Below, in pieces: positions 7,695 through 16,346 of a DNA stretch of 47,543 bases (position 1 is its first letter; every line of letters begins with the position of its first letter). The translations under genes and the position numbers were made by a program. The notes below the pieces were generated by a model. That model did not search any database, was not told where the DNA came from, and saw only the letters and a list, made by a program, of their open reading frames with translations. The stretch is from NCBI GenBank assembly GCA_030653365.1, contig JAURZL010000002.1:1-47543 (forward strand). Reading direction: 5' to 3'. The stretch comes from Anaerolineaceae bacterium (GTDB lineage Bacteria > Chloroflexota > Anaerolineae > Anaerolineales > Anaerolineaceae).

Positions 7695-7726
7695 ATCATC
7701 ACCAAAATTACCTCCATGGTGATGAT
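7695..7726 (-). terminator. Hairpin downstream of hppA, weak terminator
   Basis: Arms ATCATCACCA (7695-7704) and TGGTGATGAT (7717-7726) form a perfect 10-bp stem with a 12-base loop. Read on the minus strand it ends in TTTTGTG and lies 121 bases past the hppA stop, before the M24 gene. The T run is short, so termination may be partial. Confidence 0.5.
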
Positions 7727-7846
7727 GATCGTTTTGGTAAGACCTTAATAATTAATAAAAGTTGACCCTTTATACCCTTAGCGAAGGCTGGAGAGGCATT
7801 AAAGGATCAAATTAAAAGGATTGGAAAACCTAAAATTCCTGGTAAG

Positions 7847-10165
7847 CTAATGCAATAGCATAAATATCAAACCCTGGCCATTCCCAAAAGCGACCACCAG
7901 ACCAGCAAAGACCACGGACACCATGGTCATCAGTTTAATCAAAATGTTCAAGGAAGGGCCAGCGGTGTCTTTAAAGGGGTCACCGACAGTATCGCCAATC
8001 ACGGCGGCTTTGTGGGCAGGAGATCCTTTGCCACCAAATTTGCCAACCTCGATATACTTCTTGGCATTGTCCCAGGCACCACCGGCATTGGACATGGTGA
8101 TCGCCAATGAGAGACCGGTAACCAATGTGCCTGCCAGTAAACCCAGCACCCCGGCGATCCCGAATACGATTCCTACAAACACGGGAATTACGATCGCAAC
8201 CAGTGATGGGGCGATCATTTCTCGCTGTGCCGCTGCAGTACTGATGGCAACACAACGGGCATAATCCGGTCGGCCTGTGCCTTCCATGATCCCTTCAATC
8301 TCACGGAACTGACGGCGGACTTCCTCCACCATACCGGTTGCAGCCCGACCCACAGCCCGCATGGTCATAGCAGAAAAGAAGAAGGCTGTCGCAGCGCCGG
8401 TGAAGAGACCTGCCAGAACAGCTGGATTCAATAGGGAGACATTATAAAAATCCATGAAGTTATCCATGGTCATTTGCATAACTGGAATCATCTCACCACG
8501 CACGAGTAAAGCGTCCACGTGACGCAGTTCTGAGAGTACCAGTCGAATTTCTTCGAGATAGGCTGCCAGGAGTGCCATAGAGGTGAGAGCCGCTGAACCA
8601 ATCGCAAAGCCTTTACCGATTGCAGCAGTGGTATTGCCAACGGCATCCAGTTCATCCGTGCGCTGGCGGACACTGCGGTCAAGTCCGGACATTTCGGCAT
8701 TACCACCAGCATTGTCAGCAATAGGACCATAGGCATCGGTTGCAAGGGTGAACCCGAGGGTGGAGAGCATACCGACGGCCGCAATACCCACACCGAATAG
8801 TCCCATCAATAAATTATCGACACCGCCAGCTACATAGTAGCTAACCATGATGCCAATCACAACAGCTGCAACCGGAATGCCACCTGATTCCATACCAACC
8901 GCCATTCCTTCAATTAATCCGGTTGCGGAACTGGTATCAGATTGTTCGGCAATATCGCGGGTGGGTTTGAATGCATGCGAGGTGTAATATTCGGTTGATT
9001 TGCCGATCACCAGGCCAACTGTCAGACCAGCAAGGACGCAAATCCAGACAGCCAAAAAGTTTGGGAGACCGAGAATATAGAGCAGTGGTAAGGATAGGAC
9101 AGCGATGCCAAAGGAACTGAGATTTAAGCCGCGGCTGAGGGAGGCGATCAATTGACTTTGATCAGCATCCTCTTTGGTGCGAACCATGTAAATGGCAATG
9201 ATCGAGAGAACAATACCCAGGGCCGCTAAAACGATCGGGGCAGTGATATAGAGCAGCCCGGTTTCCAACGGCGTTTTGTCGGGGATTAAGGAGCTGCCGG
9301 CCAGAGTGACAGCAGCCACACCCAGCGCAGAAGTAGCCAGAATGGATCCAGCGTAGGATTCATACAGGTCAGCGCCCATGCCAGCCACATCGCCAACGTT
9401 ATCACCCACGTTATCGGCAATGGTTGCCGGATTACGAGGATCGTCTTCGGGGATATTGGCTTCGACTTTTCCAACCAGATCAGCACCGACATCAGCTGCT
9501 TTGGTGTAGATTCCACCACCAACACGCGCAAACAGCGCCTGGGTGGAAGCTCCCATACCGAAGCTGAGCATGATCGCGGTGATCTGCGGCAACGGGTTGG
9601 CCGTCACGCTGATGAAGTTTTCGGGAAAGAGAACAGGAAAACCGAAATAAAGCAAAAGGAACCAGGCGGTGATATCCAGCAGTGCGAAACCAACCACTAC
9701 GAACCCCATCACAGCTCCGGCACGCAGGGCAACCTGCAAACCAGAGTTCAAACTCTTGCTGGCTGCATGGGCAGTGCGGGCGGAGGCATTGGTGGCCGTC
9801 TTCATACCGAAATAGCCGCAAATCCCGGAAAACAAACCACCGGTAAGAAAAGCGAAAGGAACGATCGGGTTTTGCAACTTGAAGAACGATAGTACCAGGA
9901 ATATCACGAATAAAATCACAAATACAATTGCCACCACGCGATATTGACGTGAAAGATATGCCATTGCACCTTCGCGGACAGCCTGGGCAATGAATTTCAT
10001 TTTTTCTGTGCCTTCAGGCTTGCGCATCATTTGTTTGTAAAAAATAATAGCAAATCCAAGCGCCAAAATAGCGGTGATTGGTCCCAACCACCATAAAAGC
10101 GGCAAGGCTGCACGATCAGCACCTGTTTCAGTCAGTACTGTAAGGGCAGTCATTGTTCCCTCCAT
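7847..10165 (-). CDS. hppA: Membrane-bound ion-pumping pyrophosphatase, K+-dependent type
   Basis: The 772-residue integral membrane enzyme has about 16 hydrophobic segments. It couples hydrolysis of cytoplasmic PPi to export of H+ and/or Na+. Signature segments in order are [56 protein letters not shown] and [14 protein letters not shown], which supply the Mg-PPi ligands. The Ala in GNTTAA marks the K+-dependent subfamily (Lys in K+-independent enzymes). Glu in ADLYESY is at the position used by bacterial Na+-pumping and some H+-pumping enzymes, so ion specificity cannot be settled by eye. The start is uncertain: GGAGGAG lies 9 bases before the first ATG, and GGAGGG precedes a second ATG 12 bases downstream. 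A relic of a second copy lies at 6246-6390. Confidence 0.95.
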   Translation of the reverse strand: MEGTMTALTVLTETGADRAALPLLWWLGPITAILALGFAIIFYKQMMRKPEGTEKMKFIAQAVREGAMAYLSRQYRVVAIVFVILFVIFLVLSFFKLQNPIVPFAFLTGGLFSGICGYFGMKTATNASARTAHAASKSLNSGLQVALRAGAVMGFVVVGFALLDITAWFLLLYFGFPVLFPENFISVTANPLPQITAIMLSFGMGASTQALFARVGGGIYTKAADVGADLVGKVEANIPEDDPRNPATIADNVGDNVGDVAGMGADLYESYAGSILATSALGVAAVTLAGSSLIPDKTPLETGLLYITAPIVLAALGIVLSIIAIYMVRTKEDADQSQLIASLSRGLNLSSFGIAVLSLPLLYILGLPNFLAVWICVLAGLTVGLVIGKSTEYYTSHAFKPTRDIAEQSDTSSATGLIEGMAVGMESGGIPVAAVVIGIMVSYYVAGGVDNLLMGLFGVGIAAVGMLSTLGFTLATDAYGPIADNAGGNAEMSGLDRSVRQRTDELDAVGNTTAAIGKGFAIGSAALTSMALLAAYLEEIRLVLSELRHVDALLVRGEMIPVMQMTMDNFMDFYNVSLLNPAVLAGLFTGAATAFFFSAMTMRAVGRAATGMVEEVRRQFREIEGIMEGTGRPDYARCVAISTAAAQREMIAPSLVAIVIPVFVGIVFGIAGVLGLLAGTLVTGLSLAITMSNAGGAWDNAKKYIEVGKFGGKGSPAHKAAVIGDTVGDPFKDTAGPSLNILIKLMTMVSVVFAGLVVAFGNGQGLIFMLLH

Positions 10166-10304
10166 AATTTATTACTCCTCCTTAACTGGCTAATTTGCCA
10201 GCTTTCCATAAGTTGTCTGACAAGGTTTTCCAATTATATCGGATTTTGAAAAAGTTAGGAATATTGTCAAATGTTTTTTGTATTTTTCTTTGATCAGCAG
10301 CAGG

Positions 10305-10338
10305 GTGTTTTAGACGGGTGTACACCCGTCTAAAACAC
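10305..10338. repeat. Perfect 34-bp palindrome
   Basis: GTGTTTTAGACGGGTGT is followed immediately by its exact reverse complement, with no loop. It lies in the 409-base gap between the divergent hppA and virus-derived TerS-like genes. No T run follows on either strand. It resembles the palindromic intergenic elements elsewhere in the window (21660-21769, 22083-22111) in design, though not in sequence. Confidence 0.8.
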
Positions 10339-10480
10339 ATTTAACCCGATTTTATTGAGTTGGTTCGGATTTCATCAAGACTGGATTCTTGCAGTCCGGA
10401 TGATGGAAAAAAGAACACAAAAAAGACCAATTTTGTAAAATATGCCAAAAACCTGCCAAAATGACTGTTTTAACCCTTAA

Positions 10481-10502
10481 AACCTGCACATATATACAGG
10501 TT
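10481..10502 (+). promoter_or_regulatory. Candidate operator upstream of the virus-derived cluster
   Basis: Dyad AACCTG-N10-CAGGTT with an AT-alternating centre, 73 bases before the first gene of the cluster. A direct partial copy AAAACCTGC occurs at 10448-10456. The spacing and symmetry suit a repressor site. No repressor gene lies within the cluster, so any regulator would act from elsewhere. No convincing -35/-10 pair was found. Confidence 0.35.
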
Positions 10503-10574
10503 GTAAAACTTCTTATTTCCCGGCATACTTGATGAAATCATAGAATTATTGTTCTATTATTTGAAAGGAGAAAT

Positions 10575-10958
10575 ATGCCGATCAGAAACAAAGACAACAA
10601 GAAAATTGAGATGTGCCAACCACAGCCGATGAATTTTATTGTGCAGGATCTGCAAAGCGAAGCATCGGATGATTTTCCGGACGAGTCGCTCACTAGCCTA
10701 AAGAATGAAATTATATTACTGCGCACCGTCATCCAGCGCTTTTACGATATCACCGATAAAAACTCGGTCAATCTGGATGAATGGGGCAAGGTGGTTGGCA
10801 CCCTGGGAATGGCAGCCACCCGTCTGGCACGCCTGATCGAGACCCACCACAAACTGGAGGGGAATAGCAGTGGTGCCGAGCAGTTGAGAAAAGCGTTGGT
10901 GGAGATGCTGGAGGAAATCGATGCGGAAATTCAGCCTTTTGATCCTGAAAAGGATTAA
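10575..10958 (+). CDS. Small terminase-like protein at the head of the virus-derived cluster
   Basis: The 127-residue helical protein precedes a large terminase gene by 6 bases. It shows LKNEIILLRTVIQRFYDIT and LDEWGKVVGTLGMAATRLARLIETHHKL, two amphipathic helices ending in an Arg-rich face, and an acidic C-terminal helix. The position just before TerL is that of the small terminase (DNA recognition) subunit in tailed viruses, and size fits. No HTH is evident at the N-terminus, so the call is by position plus helical character. The ribosome site GAAAGGAGAAAT is strong. It might instead be a regulator or packaging cofactor. Confidence 0.55.
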   Translation: MPIRNKDNKKIEMCQPQPMNFIVQDLQSEASDDFPDESLTSLKNEIILLRTVIQRFYDITDKNSVNLDEWGKVVGTLGMAATRLARLIETHHKLEGNSSGAEQLRKALVEMLEEIDAEIQPFDPEKD

Positions 10959-10964
10959 TGTGAG

Positions 10965-12494
10965 ATGCTGACACCTGTTGATAAAAAAGCTTTGCGACCA
11001 ACGATTAAAGATCCTTGCCATTTTGCTATCCTGGGTGGCATTCGTCTGCGCAGGTATCAGGAGACTGTGGCAAAGGCGATTAGCAAGTCGGTGCTGAAAT
11101 CCAGGGGAGATACATTTGTGGTCATGTTTCCCCGCCAAAGTGGAAAGAACGAACTGCAGGCCCAGTTAGAAGCCTATTTCTTATTGCGTTTCTCCCACAC
11201 CGGCGGGGAACTGGTCAAAATCTCTCCAACCTGGAAACCACAAAGCCAGAATGCCATGCGGCGTTTGCAAAAGGTGCTCAGACATCTTCCCCTGCTGAAA
11301 GATCATTGGAAGAAAGACTCCGGTTACCGCTTTACGGTGTATCAGGCAAGCATCACGTTTCTCTCCGGTTCACCGGAAGCCAATATTGTCGGTGCCACGG
11401 CTTCAACCCTGCTGCAGGTTGACGAAGCGCAGGACATCTCGCTGGAAAAGTATGACAAGGAAATTGCGCCGATGGCAGCCAGTACGAATGCGACCCGTGT
11501 TTTTTGGGGGACCGCCTGGACGGAAGATACCCTTCTGGCGCGCGAGTTCCATCTTGCACAGCTGGTTGAAAAGCAGGATGGGATCCAACGGGCATTTCTA
11601 TTGAATGCGGATCAGGTTGCGAGTGAAGTGCCAGCCTACGGACGCTTCGTACAGCGGCAGATCGAACAATTGGGACGCGATCACCCGATGATACGCACGC
11701 AGTACTTCTCGGAGTTATTGGAGAATGGCGGCAGGATCTTTCATGATGGACGTCTGGCTATGCTGATTGGCGAACATCACAGTCAACATTCCCCACAACC
11801 CGGGATGATGCATGCTTTCTGTCTGGATGTGGCTGGGGAGGATCAGGGACTTGCGCATTCCGGTCAGTTGTCCAATCCTAACAGAGATTTCAGCGCGTTG
11901 ACGATCCTGTCGATTACCAGTCTGCCCACCTCCTGGGGATCCCACCAGAATCACTATCATGTGATGAAACGCCAATCCTGGCAGGGGGTTTCGCAGACGG
12001 AGTTGTTCGATCAATTACTGGCACTCACCAGACTGTGGCACCCGCGTCAGATGGTGGTGGACGCCAGTGGGGTGGGAGCTGGGATCGCGTCTTTTCTACA
12101 ACGGGCATTCCCCGGGCGTGTAACTTCCTTTACCTTTACCGCAAGCAGTAAGAGCCGTCTGGGCTGGGACTTCCTGGCATTGATCGACAGCGGTCGTTTT
12201 AAAGATCATGCAGATAAGACCCCCGAACAAAGACAATTTCTGGTTCAGGCACGTGCCTGTAAGTCAAGTACTTCGATCGGTCCGGAAAGCATTCTGCGCT
12301 GGCAGGTACCACCTGGGACCCGCGATGACTCTGGTCATGAAGTTCATGATGACTGGCTGATCTCAGCTGCATTATGCGCCGCTCTCGAACCACTCGATTG
12401 GAGCGCTGGCCAGCACACCAGGATTATTTCTGCGGCAGATCCCCTGTTGGAGATCGACCGCGTCCGCAGACGTCCTTCGGAGAAGGAATTTTAA
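10965..12494 (+). CDS. Phage large terminase subunit (TerL)
   Basis: The 509-residue protein is the ATP-driven DNA packaging motor and nuclease. Walker A-like FPRQSGKNE is at 55-63 and Walker B LLQVDEAQD at 149-157, with the catalytic Glu after Asp. The RNase H-like nuclease domain follows, with acidic residues in FCLDVAGED (D288), MVVDASGVGAG (D366) and HDDWLISAALCAAL near 470. All motifs are present and in order, so the enzyme looks intact rather than decayed. It follows the TerS-like gene by 6 bases and precedes the portal gene by 46, an arrangement typical of head modules. In the virion cycle it docks on the portal and fills proheads with DNA. Confidence 0.92.
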   Translation: MLTPVDKKALRPTIKDPCHFAILGGIRLRRYQETVAKAISKSVLKSRGDTFVVMFPRQSGKNELQAQLEAYFLLRFSHTGGELVKISPTWKPQSQNAMRRLQKVLRHLPLLKDHWKKDSGYRFTVYQASITFLSGSPEANIVGATASTLLQVDEAQDISLEKYDKEIAPMAASTNATRVFWGTAWTEDTLLAREFHLAQLVEKQDGIQRAFLLNADQVASEVPAYGRFVQRQIEQLGRDHPMIRTQYFSELLENGGRIFHDGRLAMLIGEHHSQHSPQPGMMHAFCLDVAGEDQGLAHSGQLSNPNRDFSALTILSITSLPTSWGSHQNHYHVMKRQSWQGVSQTELFDQLLALTRLWHPRQMVVDASGVGAGIASFLQRAFPGRVTSFTFTASSKSRLGWDFLALIDSGRFKDHADKTPEQRQFLVQARACKSSTSIGPESILRWQVPPGTRDDSGHEVHDDWLISAALCAALEPLDWSAGQHTRIISAADPLLEIDRVRRRPSEKEF

Positions 12495-12540
12495 CAATGG
12501 CGAACAAAGCAATTCCTATAAATGAATGGAGGAGAAACCA

Positions 12541-13920
12541 ATGAAAACAAATTTAATCGTACGCTTACAAACCTATCTTGCCAAGCAGAAACAAAAGCAG
12601 CAGCGTCAATCTCTGCAGACCATCCCCGAACTGCCGTTTGCATTTTCTTCAGAGCCCAGCCGCGACCGGCTTCCGTATGACCACCAGGCTATCCTGCTGC
12701 AAGCGCTGGATGCCTGGCGCTCGAACCCATTGGCACGCCGTATTGTTGGGCTGACCAGCCAGTATGTGGTCGGAGGGGGCATCCGCTTGCAGTGCAGCCA
12801 TAACGCTACCGAACAGTTCCTGAGCCGGTGGTGGCAGCATGAGCTGAACCAGTGTGCATTACGGGTCTATGAGTGGTGTGATGAATTGACTCGCGCTGGG
12901 GAATTATTCTTTTTGCTCTCGACGGATGCCGCCGGGATGACCTACGTGCGCGCTGTGCCGGCCTCGCAGATTATTGCCATTGACACGGCGGATAACGACC
13001 TTCAGCAGGAACAATGCTATCACCAGCAGACCGGGATCCTGGGTGAGCAAAAGCGCTGGTTGGCATACGACAGTCAGCTGGACTCTCCCGACCAGACGGT
13101 TATGCTGCATTTTGCGATCAACCGTCCGCCGGGAGCTGTACGCGGAGAAAGCGACCTGGCACCGCTGCTGGTGTGGCTGAACCGCTATGCCATCTGGCTG
13201 GAGGATCGTGCACGTCTGAACCGCTACCGCAATGCTTTCTACTTTGTGGTCAAAGCTCGTTTTCTGGGCGAGGCCGAACGGGCTGCCCGTCAGGCAGTTT
13301 TGAATGCTGCACCTCCCACTCCGGGATCGATCCTGGTGACCGACGAATCAGAACAGTGGGAGGTGATTCACCCGCGACTGGAAAGTCACGAAGCCAGCGC
13401 GGATGGACTGAGCATCAAGAAGATGATCGCAGCCGGTGCCGGATTACCACTGCACTTTCTGGCAGAACCCGAGTCCTCGACCCGCAGCACGGCTGAAGCC
13501 GCCGGTGGCCCGACCTTCCGGCATTTTGAACAGCGCCAGTTGTTCTTTACTGAGATGCTGCGCCAGATGGCGGTGATCGCTGTTCGGCGAAGGGCGATGA
13601 TTGAACCGGCGATTGATCCGCAGGAGGTCATCCAGGTTCAGGCTGCTGACCTGAGTGCGCGTGACAATGCCGCCCTGGCAATTGCTACACAGGCTGCCAG
13701 CAACACCTTCTTCGATCTTTTTGATCGGGGATTAATCGACCGTGCTGAATTGATGCGTATGGTTTATCGCTTTGCCGGTGAGGTGCCTTCTCAGGAAACT
13801 TACCCTATTGACCCGGATGACCCTGCCCGGCAGCAACCTGAGAAATCGGCGGGGAAAGCAGCGGGGAATAAGGCAGTCGACCCCGACAGCGGGGAGACCC
13901 GCGGAATTGCCAAAGTGTGA
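12541..13920 (+). CDS. Phage portal protein
   Basis: The 459-residue protein forms the dodecameric DNA entry ring in the capsid. Recognisable features are DAWRSNPLARRIVGLTSQYVVGGG at about residues 62-85, a typical portal N-terminal segment, and TVMLHFAINRPPGAVRGESDLAPLLVWL near 190-217. A clip/stem region with LSIKKMIAAGAGLPLHFLAEPESS follows. The acidic, Pro-rich tail ends in DPDSGETRGIAKV. The start at 12541 is chosen because GGAGGAG ends 6 bases upstream; the ATG at 12526 lies inside that ribosome site. It sits between terL and the protease/capsid gene. No frameshift or internal stop is seen. Confidence 0.88.
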   Translation: MKTNLIVRLQTYLAKQKQKQQRQSLQTIPELPFAFSSEPSRDRLPYDHQAILLQALDAWRSNPLARRIVGLTSQYVVGGGIRLQCSHNATEQFLSRWWQHELNQCALRVYEWCDELTRAGELFFLLSTDAAGMTYVRAVPASQIIAIDTADNDLQQEQCYHQQTGILGEQKRWLAYDSQLDSPDQTVMLHFAINRPPGAVRGESDLAPLLVWLNRYAIWLEDRARLNRYRNAFYFVVKARFLGEAERAARQAVLNAAPPTPGSILVTDESEQWEVIHPRLESHEASADGLSIKKMIAAGAGLPLHFLAEPESSTRSTAEAAGGPTFRHFEQRQLFFTEMLRQMAVIAVRRRAMIEPAIDPQEVIQVQAADLSARDNAALAIATQAASNTFFDLFDRGLIDRAELMRMVYRFAGEVPSQETYPIDPDDPARQQPEKSAGKAAGNKAVDPDSGETRGIAKV

Positions 13921-13988
13921 GAAAGGAAAGGAGGTGGTAATCGTCATTAATCGGTCGTAACAAAAAAAAGAGAATGAAAGGAGAATTT

Positions 13989-14507
13989 ATGACAGAAGAA
14001 ACCCAACAATATCGTATTCAGGTGCAATTGCAAAGCGAATCGCCAGCCAGGGAACTTAGTACGCACAACCCGGTCTTTGAGGTTACCGCCATCACCAGCG
14101 GAGAAGGTAACGGCTGGCACTTCACCCGTGATGCCTTACAGGCTTCCCTAGCGCTCTGGGAGGGGGTGGAAGTCTTTGTCGATCACCAATAGCAGGGACA
14201 ACGCAGTCTGCGTGACCTGGCTGGGGTGGCCTTTGCCGCCCGCTTTGAGGAAGAGTCTGGCGGAGTGGTAGTGAAGCTCCGTCCGGCTGGCCCGAGCGCA
14301 GATTTGCTCGAGAGTATCGGAGCGCAATGGCTGGCGAGCGAGCGACCGCGTCCCAAATTGGGATTCAGCGCGGATATTGTATTCAGCGCAGCAGGAAAAG
14401 TTGTCAAACAAATTATCAAAGTAATCAGTTTGGATCTGGTCTATCGTCCGGCAAGAGGCGGGACGTTCAACCGGGTTCTTAATCAAACACAACAAGAGGA
14501 GGAAGAA
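13989..14507 (+). pseudogene. Prohead protease interrupted by one in-frame amber codon, fused in frame to the capsid gene
   Basis: Read through a single TAG at codon 68, this encodes a 173-residue prohead maturation protease. The catalytic His is in EVFVDH (H66), the candidate Ser in LGFSAD (S127), and the C-terminal pattern is LDLVYRPARGG, as in head-module proteases. The TAG falls two codons after the His and before the Ser, so without readthrough the product is a 67-residue fragment. The frame on both sides of the TAG is identical and free of other damage, and it runs without a stop into the capsid protein at 14508. The start at 13989 has GGAG 6 bases upstream; an ATG at 13974 lies before it. 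It is either a fresh nonsense mutation or a readthrough site. Confidence 0.75.
14190..14192 (+). other. In-frame amber codon in the protease/capsid reading frame
   Basis: The context is CAC-CAA-TAG-CAG-GGA. One C-to-T change from CAG would create it. CAA-TAG-CAR also resembles the leaky amber context of tobamovirus-type readthrough, although the following GGA does not match the YYA of that motif. Suppression by a Gln tRNA would restore the protein. Confidence 0.9.
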
Positions 14508-15884
14508 ATGCAAAAAGAAACAGTGCAATTAAGTGAAACACAACCAACCCAGAACATCGTGGTGGAAACAGAACTATCCATGGAGGTGATGGCGATCAAG
14601 AAGAATCTGCTGCACCTTAAATTAAAGGAAAGCGGTTTGCCCGAACCCGTGCAGTCTCACCTGCGCAAGCAATTTGAAAGTAGTTCCTACCAGCTCGAGG
14701 AAATTGACCAGGCAATCCTGCAGCAGCGTGAAATTGTGGCTGCCCTGCAGGGTCGTAATCAAATTCAGGGTGCCGGACGAATTGAAGAGATGCGTTCCGA
14801 AGGTGACCGCCTGCAGGCAGCCGCTGATGATTTGCTGGGTGCTCCGCGGGAAAGATGCATGTTGAATGCAACGGTTTCACCGCTGGGTGGAATCCGCGAT
14901 CTGTATCAAATTAAGACGGGCGACTATGAAATGCATGGCCGTATGAATCCAGCGCGTGTGCAACTGGCCGACAGTGACAGCCTCTCCAATATTCTCAAGA
15001 ACAGCTTCAATAAAATCATGCTGCAGCAATGGGAAGAGTTGGGGAAAGCGGGTTACCGCTGGTGGGAGAAGGTGGTAAGGGTGGAACACATGAATTCCCT
15101 GCAGCCGGTCAGTGGCATTTTGCTGGGAGAAGTGAGCGCATTGGGGATTATCTCCGAAGGCGGTAGCTACGGCGAATTGGAGATTTCCGACAGTGGTGAA
15201 AGCCAGAAATTCCGCAAGTATGGCGGCATTTTACCGATCACCATCGAAATGATCGACAAGGATGAGACCCATAAGATTCGGCAGCTGCCAAAGAAACTGA
15301 TCTCCAGCGCAGTTCGCAATCTCTCCAACCTGGTGGGAGGAATCTTCACCAGCAGCAGCGGTACCGGACCCATCATGGCTGATGGTGCGCATGTCTTTGA
15401 TGCCATCGTGCACAAGAATCTGGGGACAAGCGCCCTGACCTCAGCCAGTTTTGAAGCGGCCAGCCAGGCGATCTATCAGCAGAGCATGGTCTCCAACGAC
15501 ACCAGCAAACCGATGCTGGCAGTGGATGCACGCTTTCTGCTGGTACCGCGTGCGTTACGACTGCCCGGACGCCAGATCCTTTACCCAGCCTTTGAACGCG
15601 AAGCCAATATCTTTTCCGAGAATATGCTGCGCGGCGAACTGGGGGATGTGATCACCGTACCGGATTGGTCAGATGCCAACGATTGGGCAGCCATCGCAGA
15701 CCCGGCACTGGTACCTGGCATCATCATCGCCGAACGTTTTGGTTTGATGCCGGAAATTATTGTGGCCGATCAGGAGCAGGGTTTCGACATGCTGCACAAT
15801 GACACCCTCAATTTGAAGGTGAGACATTTCCTCTCGGTGTTCGTGGCGGATTATCGGCCGTTGTTCAAAGCGAATGTGGCGTAG
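14508..15884 (+). CDS. Phage major capsid protein, internal start within a protease-capsid fusion frame
   Basis: The 458-residue product from ATG 14508 begins right after AGAGGAGGAAGAA, an excellent ribosome site that itself encodes the Glu-rich end of the protease. Residues 1-110 are helical and charged, like a delta or scaffolding domain. From about 118 the capsid fold begins, with RDLYQIKTGDYEMHGRMNP, VSGILLGEVSALGIISEGG and KYGGILPITIEMIDKDETH. The latter motif resembles Mu-type/HK97-fold head subunits. A late segment has DARFLLVPRALRLPGRQIL and ends in FVADYRPLFKANVA-TAG. The fold call is secure, the exact subfamily less so. Because of its own start, capsid protein can be made even though the upstream protease frame has a TAG. 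Confidence 0.88.
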   Translation: MQKETVQLSETQPTQNIVVETELSMEVMAIKKNLLHLKLKESGLPEPVQSHLRKQFESSSYQLEEIDQAILQQREIVAALQGRNQIQGAGRIEEMRSEGDRLQAAADDLLGAPRERCMLNATVSPLGGIRDLYQIKTGDYEMHGRMNPARVQLADSDSLSNILKNSFNKIMLQQWEELGKAGYRWWEKVVRVEHMNSLQPVSGILLGEVSALGIISEGGSYGELEISDSGESQKFRKYGGILPITIEMIDKDETHKIRQLPKKLISSAVRNLSNLVGGIFTSSSGTGPIMADGAHVFDAIVHKNLGTSALTSASFEAASQAIYQQSMVSNDTSKPMLAVDARFLLVPRALRLPGRQILYPAFEREANIFSENMLRGELGDVITVPDWSDANDWAAIADPALVPGIIIAERFGLMPEIIVADQEQGFDMLHNDTLNLKVRHFLSVFVADYRPLFKANVA

Positions 15885-15920
15885 TTAGCTCGTAGCTGGT
15901 AGCTGATAGCTCATAGAAAA
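15885..15920. repeat. AGCTCGTAGCTGATAGCT low-complexity repeat
   Basis: Tandem-like run of TAGCTnnTAGCT units after the capsid stop codon. A related run lies at 16193-16275. Such AGCTGATAGCT strings are typical of intergenic DNA in cellular genomes, not of phage head modules, suggesting the cluster has been resident in the host for some time. Confidence 0.55.
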
Positions 15921-15950
15921 TCCGTATGGGCAGGCTAAAGGCGAAAGTAA

Positions 15951-15985
15951 GGGTAAAGCATTCATTTTTTCCGAATGCTTTACCC
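15951..15985 (+). other. Hairpin before the holin-like gene
   Basis: Arms GGGTAAAGCATTC (15951-15963) and GAATGCTTTACCC (15973-15985) form a perfect 13-bp stem with a T-rich 9-base loop. It ends about 20 bases before the ribosome site of the holin-like gene. No T run follows on the plus strand, so it is more likely an RNA-processing or attenuation structure than a terminator. Confidence 0.7.
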
Positions 15986-16013
15986 CAACAAAAAAAAACG
16001 AAAGGAGAACAAG

Positions 16014-16205
16014 ATGGAAAAGTGGAAATTGTTATTGGGATCGCGGAAATTTTGGGCAGCGATGGTTGGATTGGTATTTCTGGTTATCAGGAATTTTGAT
16101 CCAACCTTTGCGGTGCCCGAGAATGAGACGATTGCATTTGTGTCGGTGTTGGCTGCGTATATTTTAGGCGTGGCCGTCGAGGATGGAATGAGAGCTGACC
16201 GCTGA
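16014..16205 (+). CDS. Small two-segment membrane protein, holin-like
   Basis: The 63-residue protein starts MEKWKLLLGSRKFWAAMVGL and has two hydrophobic segments (about 13-27 and 40-53) separated by a short loop containing NFDPTFAVPENET. The charged ends KWK and EDGMRADR flank them. It lies two genes before the adaptor and directly upstream of a GH25 lysozyme. The pairing of a small membrane protein with a lysozyme is the classic holin-endolysin arrangement; holins make the membrane lesion through which endolysin escapes. The start at 16014 follows AAAGGAGAACAAG. Membership in a specific holin family is not claimed. It could also be a plain membrane protein. Confidence 0.7.
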   Translation: MEKWKLLLGSRKFWAAMVGLVFLVIRNFDPTFAVPENETIAFVSVLAAYILGVAVEDGMRADR

Positions 16206-16275
16206 CCGCTGTCCGCTGACTGTTGTCGGCTCATAGCTGATGGCAGAAGGCTGAAAGTTGAAAGGCTAAAGGCTA
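16193..16275. repeat. Low-complexity GCTGACCGCTGA / AGGCTAAAGGCT repeat
   Basis: Runs of GCTGACC, GCTGAC and AAAGGCTAA units between the holin-like and lysozyme genes, overlapping the last codons of the former. They are of the host intergenic type described at 15885. Confidence 0.5.
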
Positions 16276-16294
16276 ATGAGAAAAAGAGATTATC

Positions 16295-16332
16295 GGGATT
16301 TTTGGGTGGAAAACCATCAACCCAAAAATCCC
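16295..16332 (+). other. Hairpin before the lysozyme gene
   Basis: Arms GGGATTTTTGGGT (16295-16307) and ACCCAAAAATCCC (16320-16332) form a perfect 13-bp stem with a 12-base loop. It ends 3 bases before the AAAGGAG ribosome site of the lysozyme gene. As with the hairpin at 15951, there is no T run on the plus strand. Confidence 0.75.
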
Positions 16333-16346
16333 ATAAAGGAGATTTT

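Noticed and set aside
13938..13960. Short leader peptide after a GGAGGT sequence before the protease frame
   Set aside because: Only eight codons with GTG start; no attenuator structure nearby, so no support for a function.
14190..15938. Recoding of TAG to Gln throughout the virus-derived cluster
   Set aside because: The capsid gene itself ends in TAG at 15882-15884. If TAG were sense it would read 18 codons further into low-complexity repeat, which looks non-coding. A single leaky or mutant TAG is simpler.
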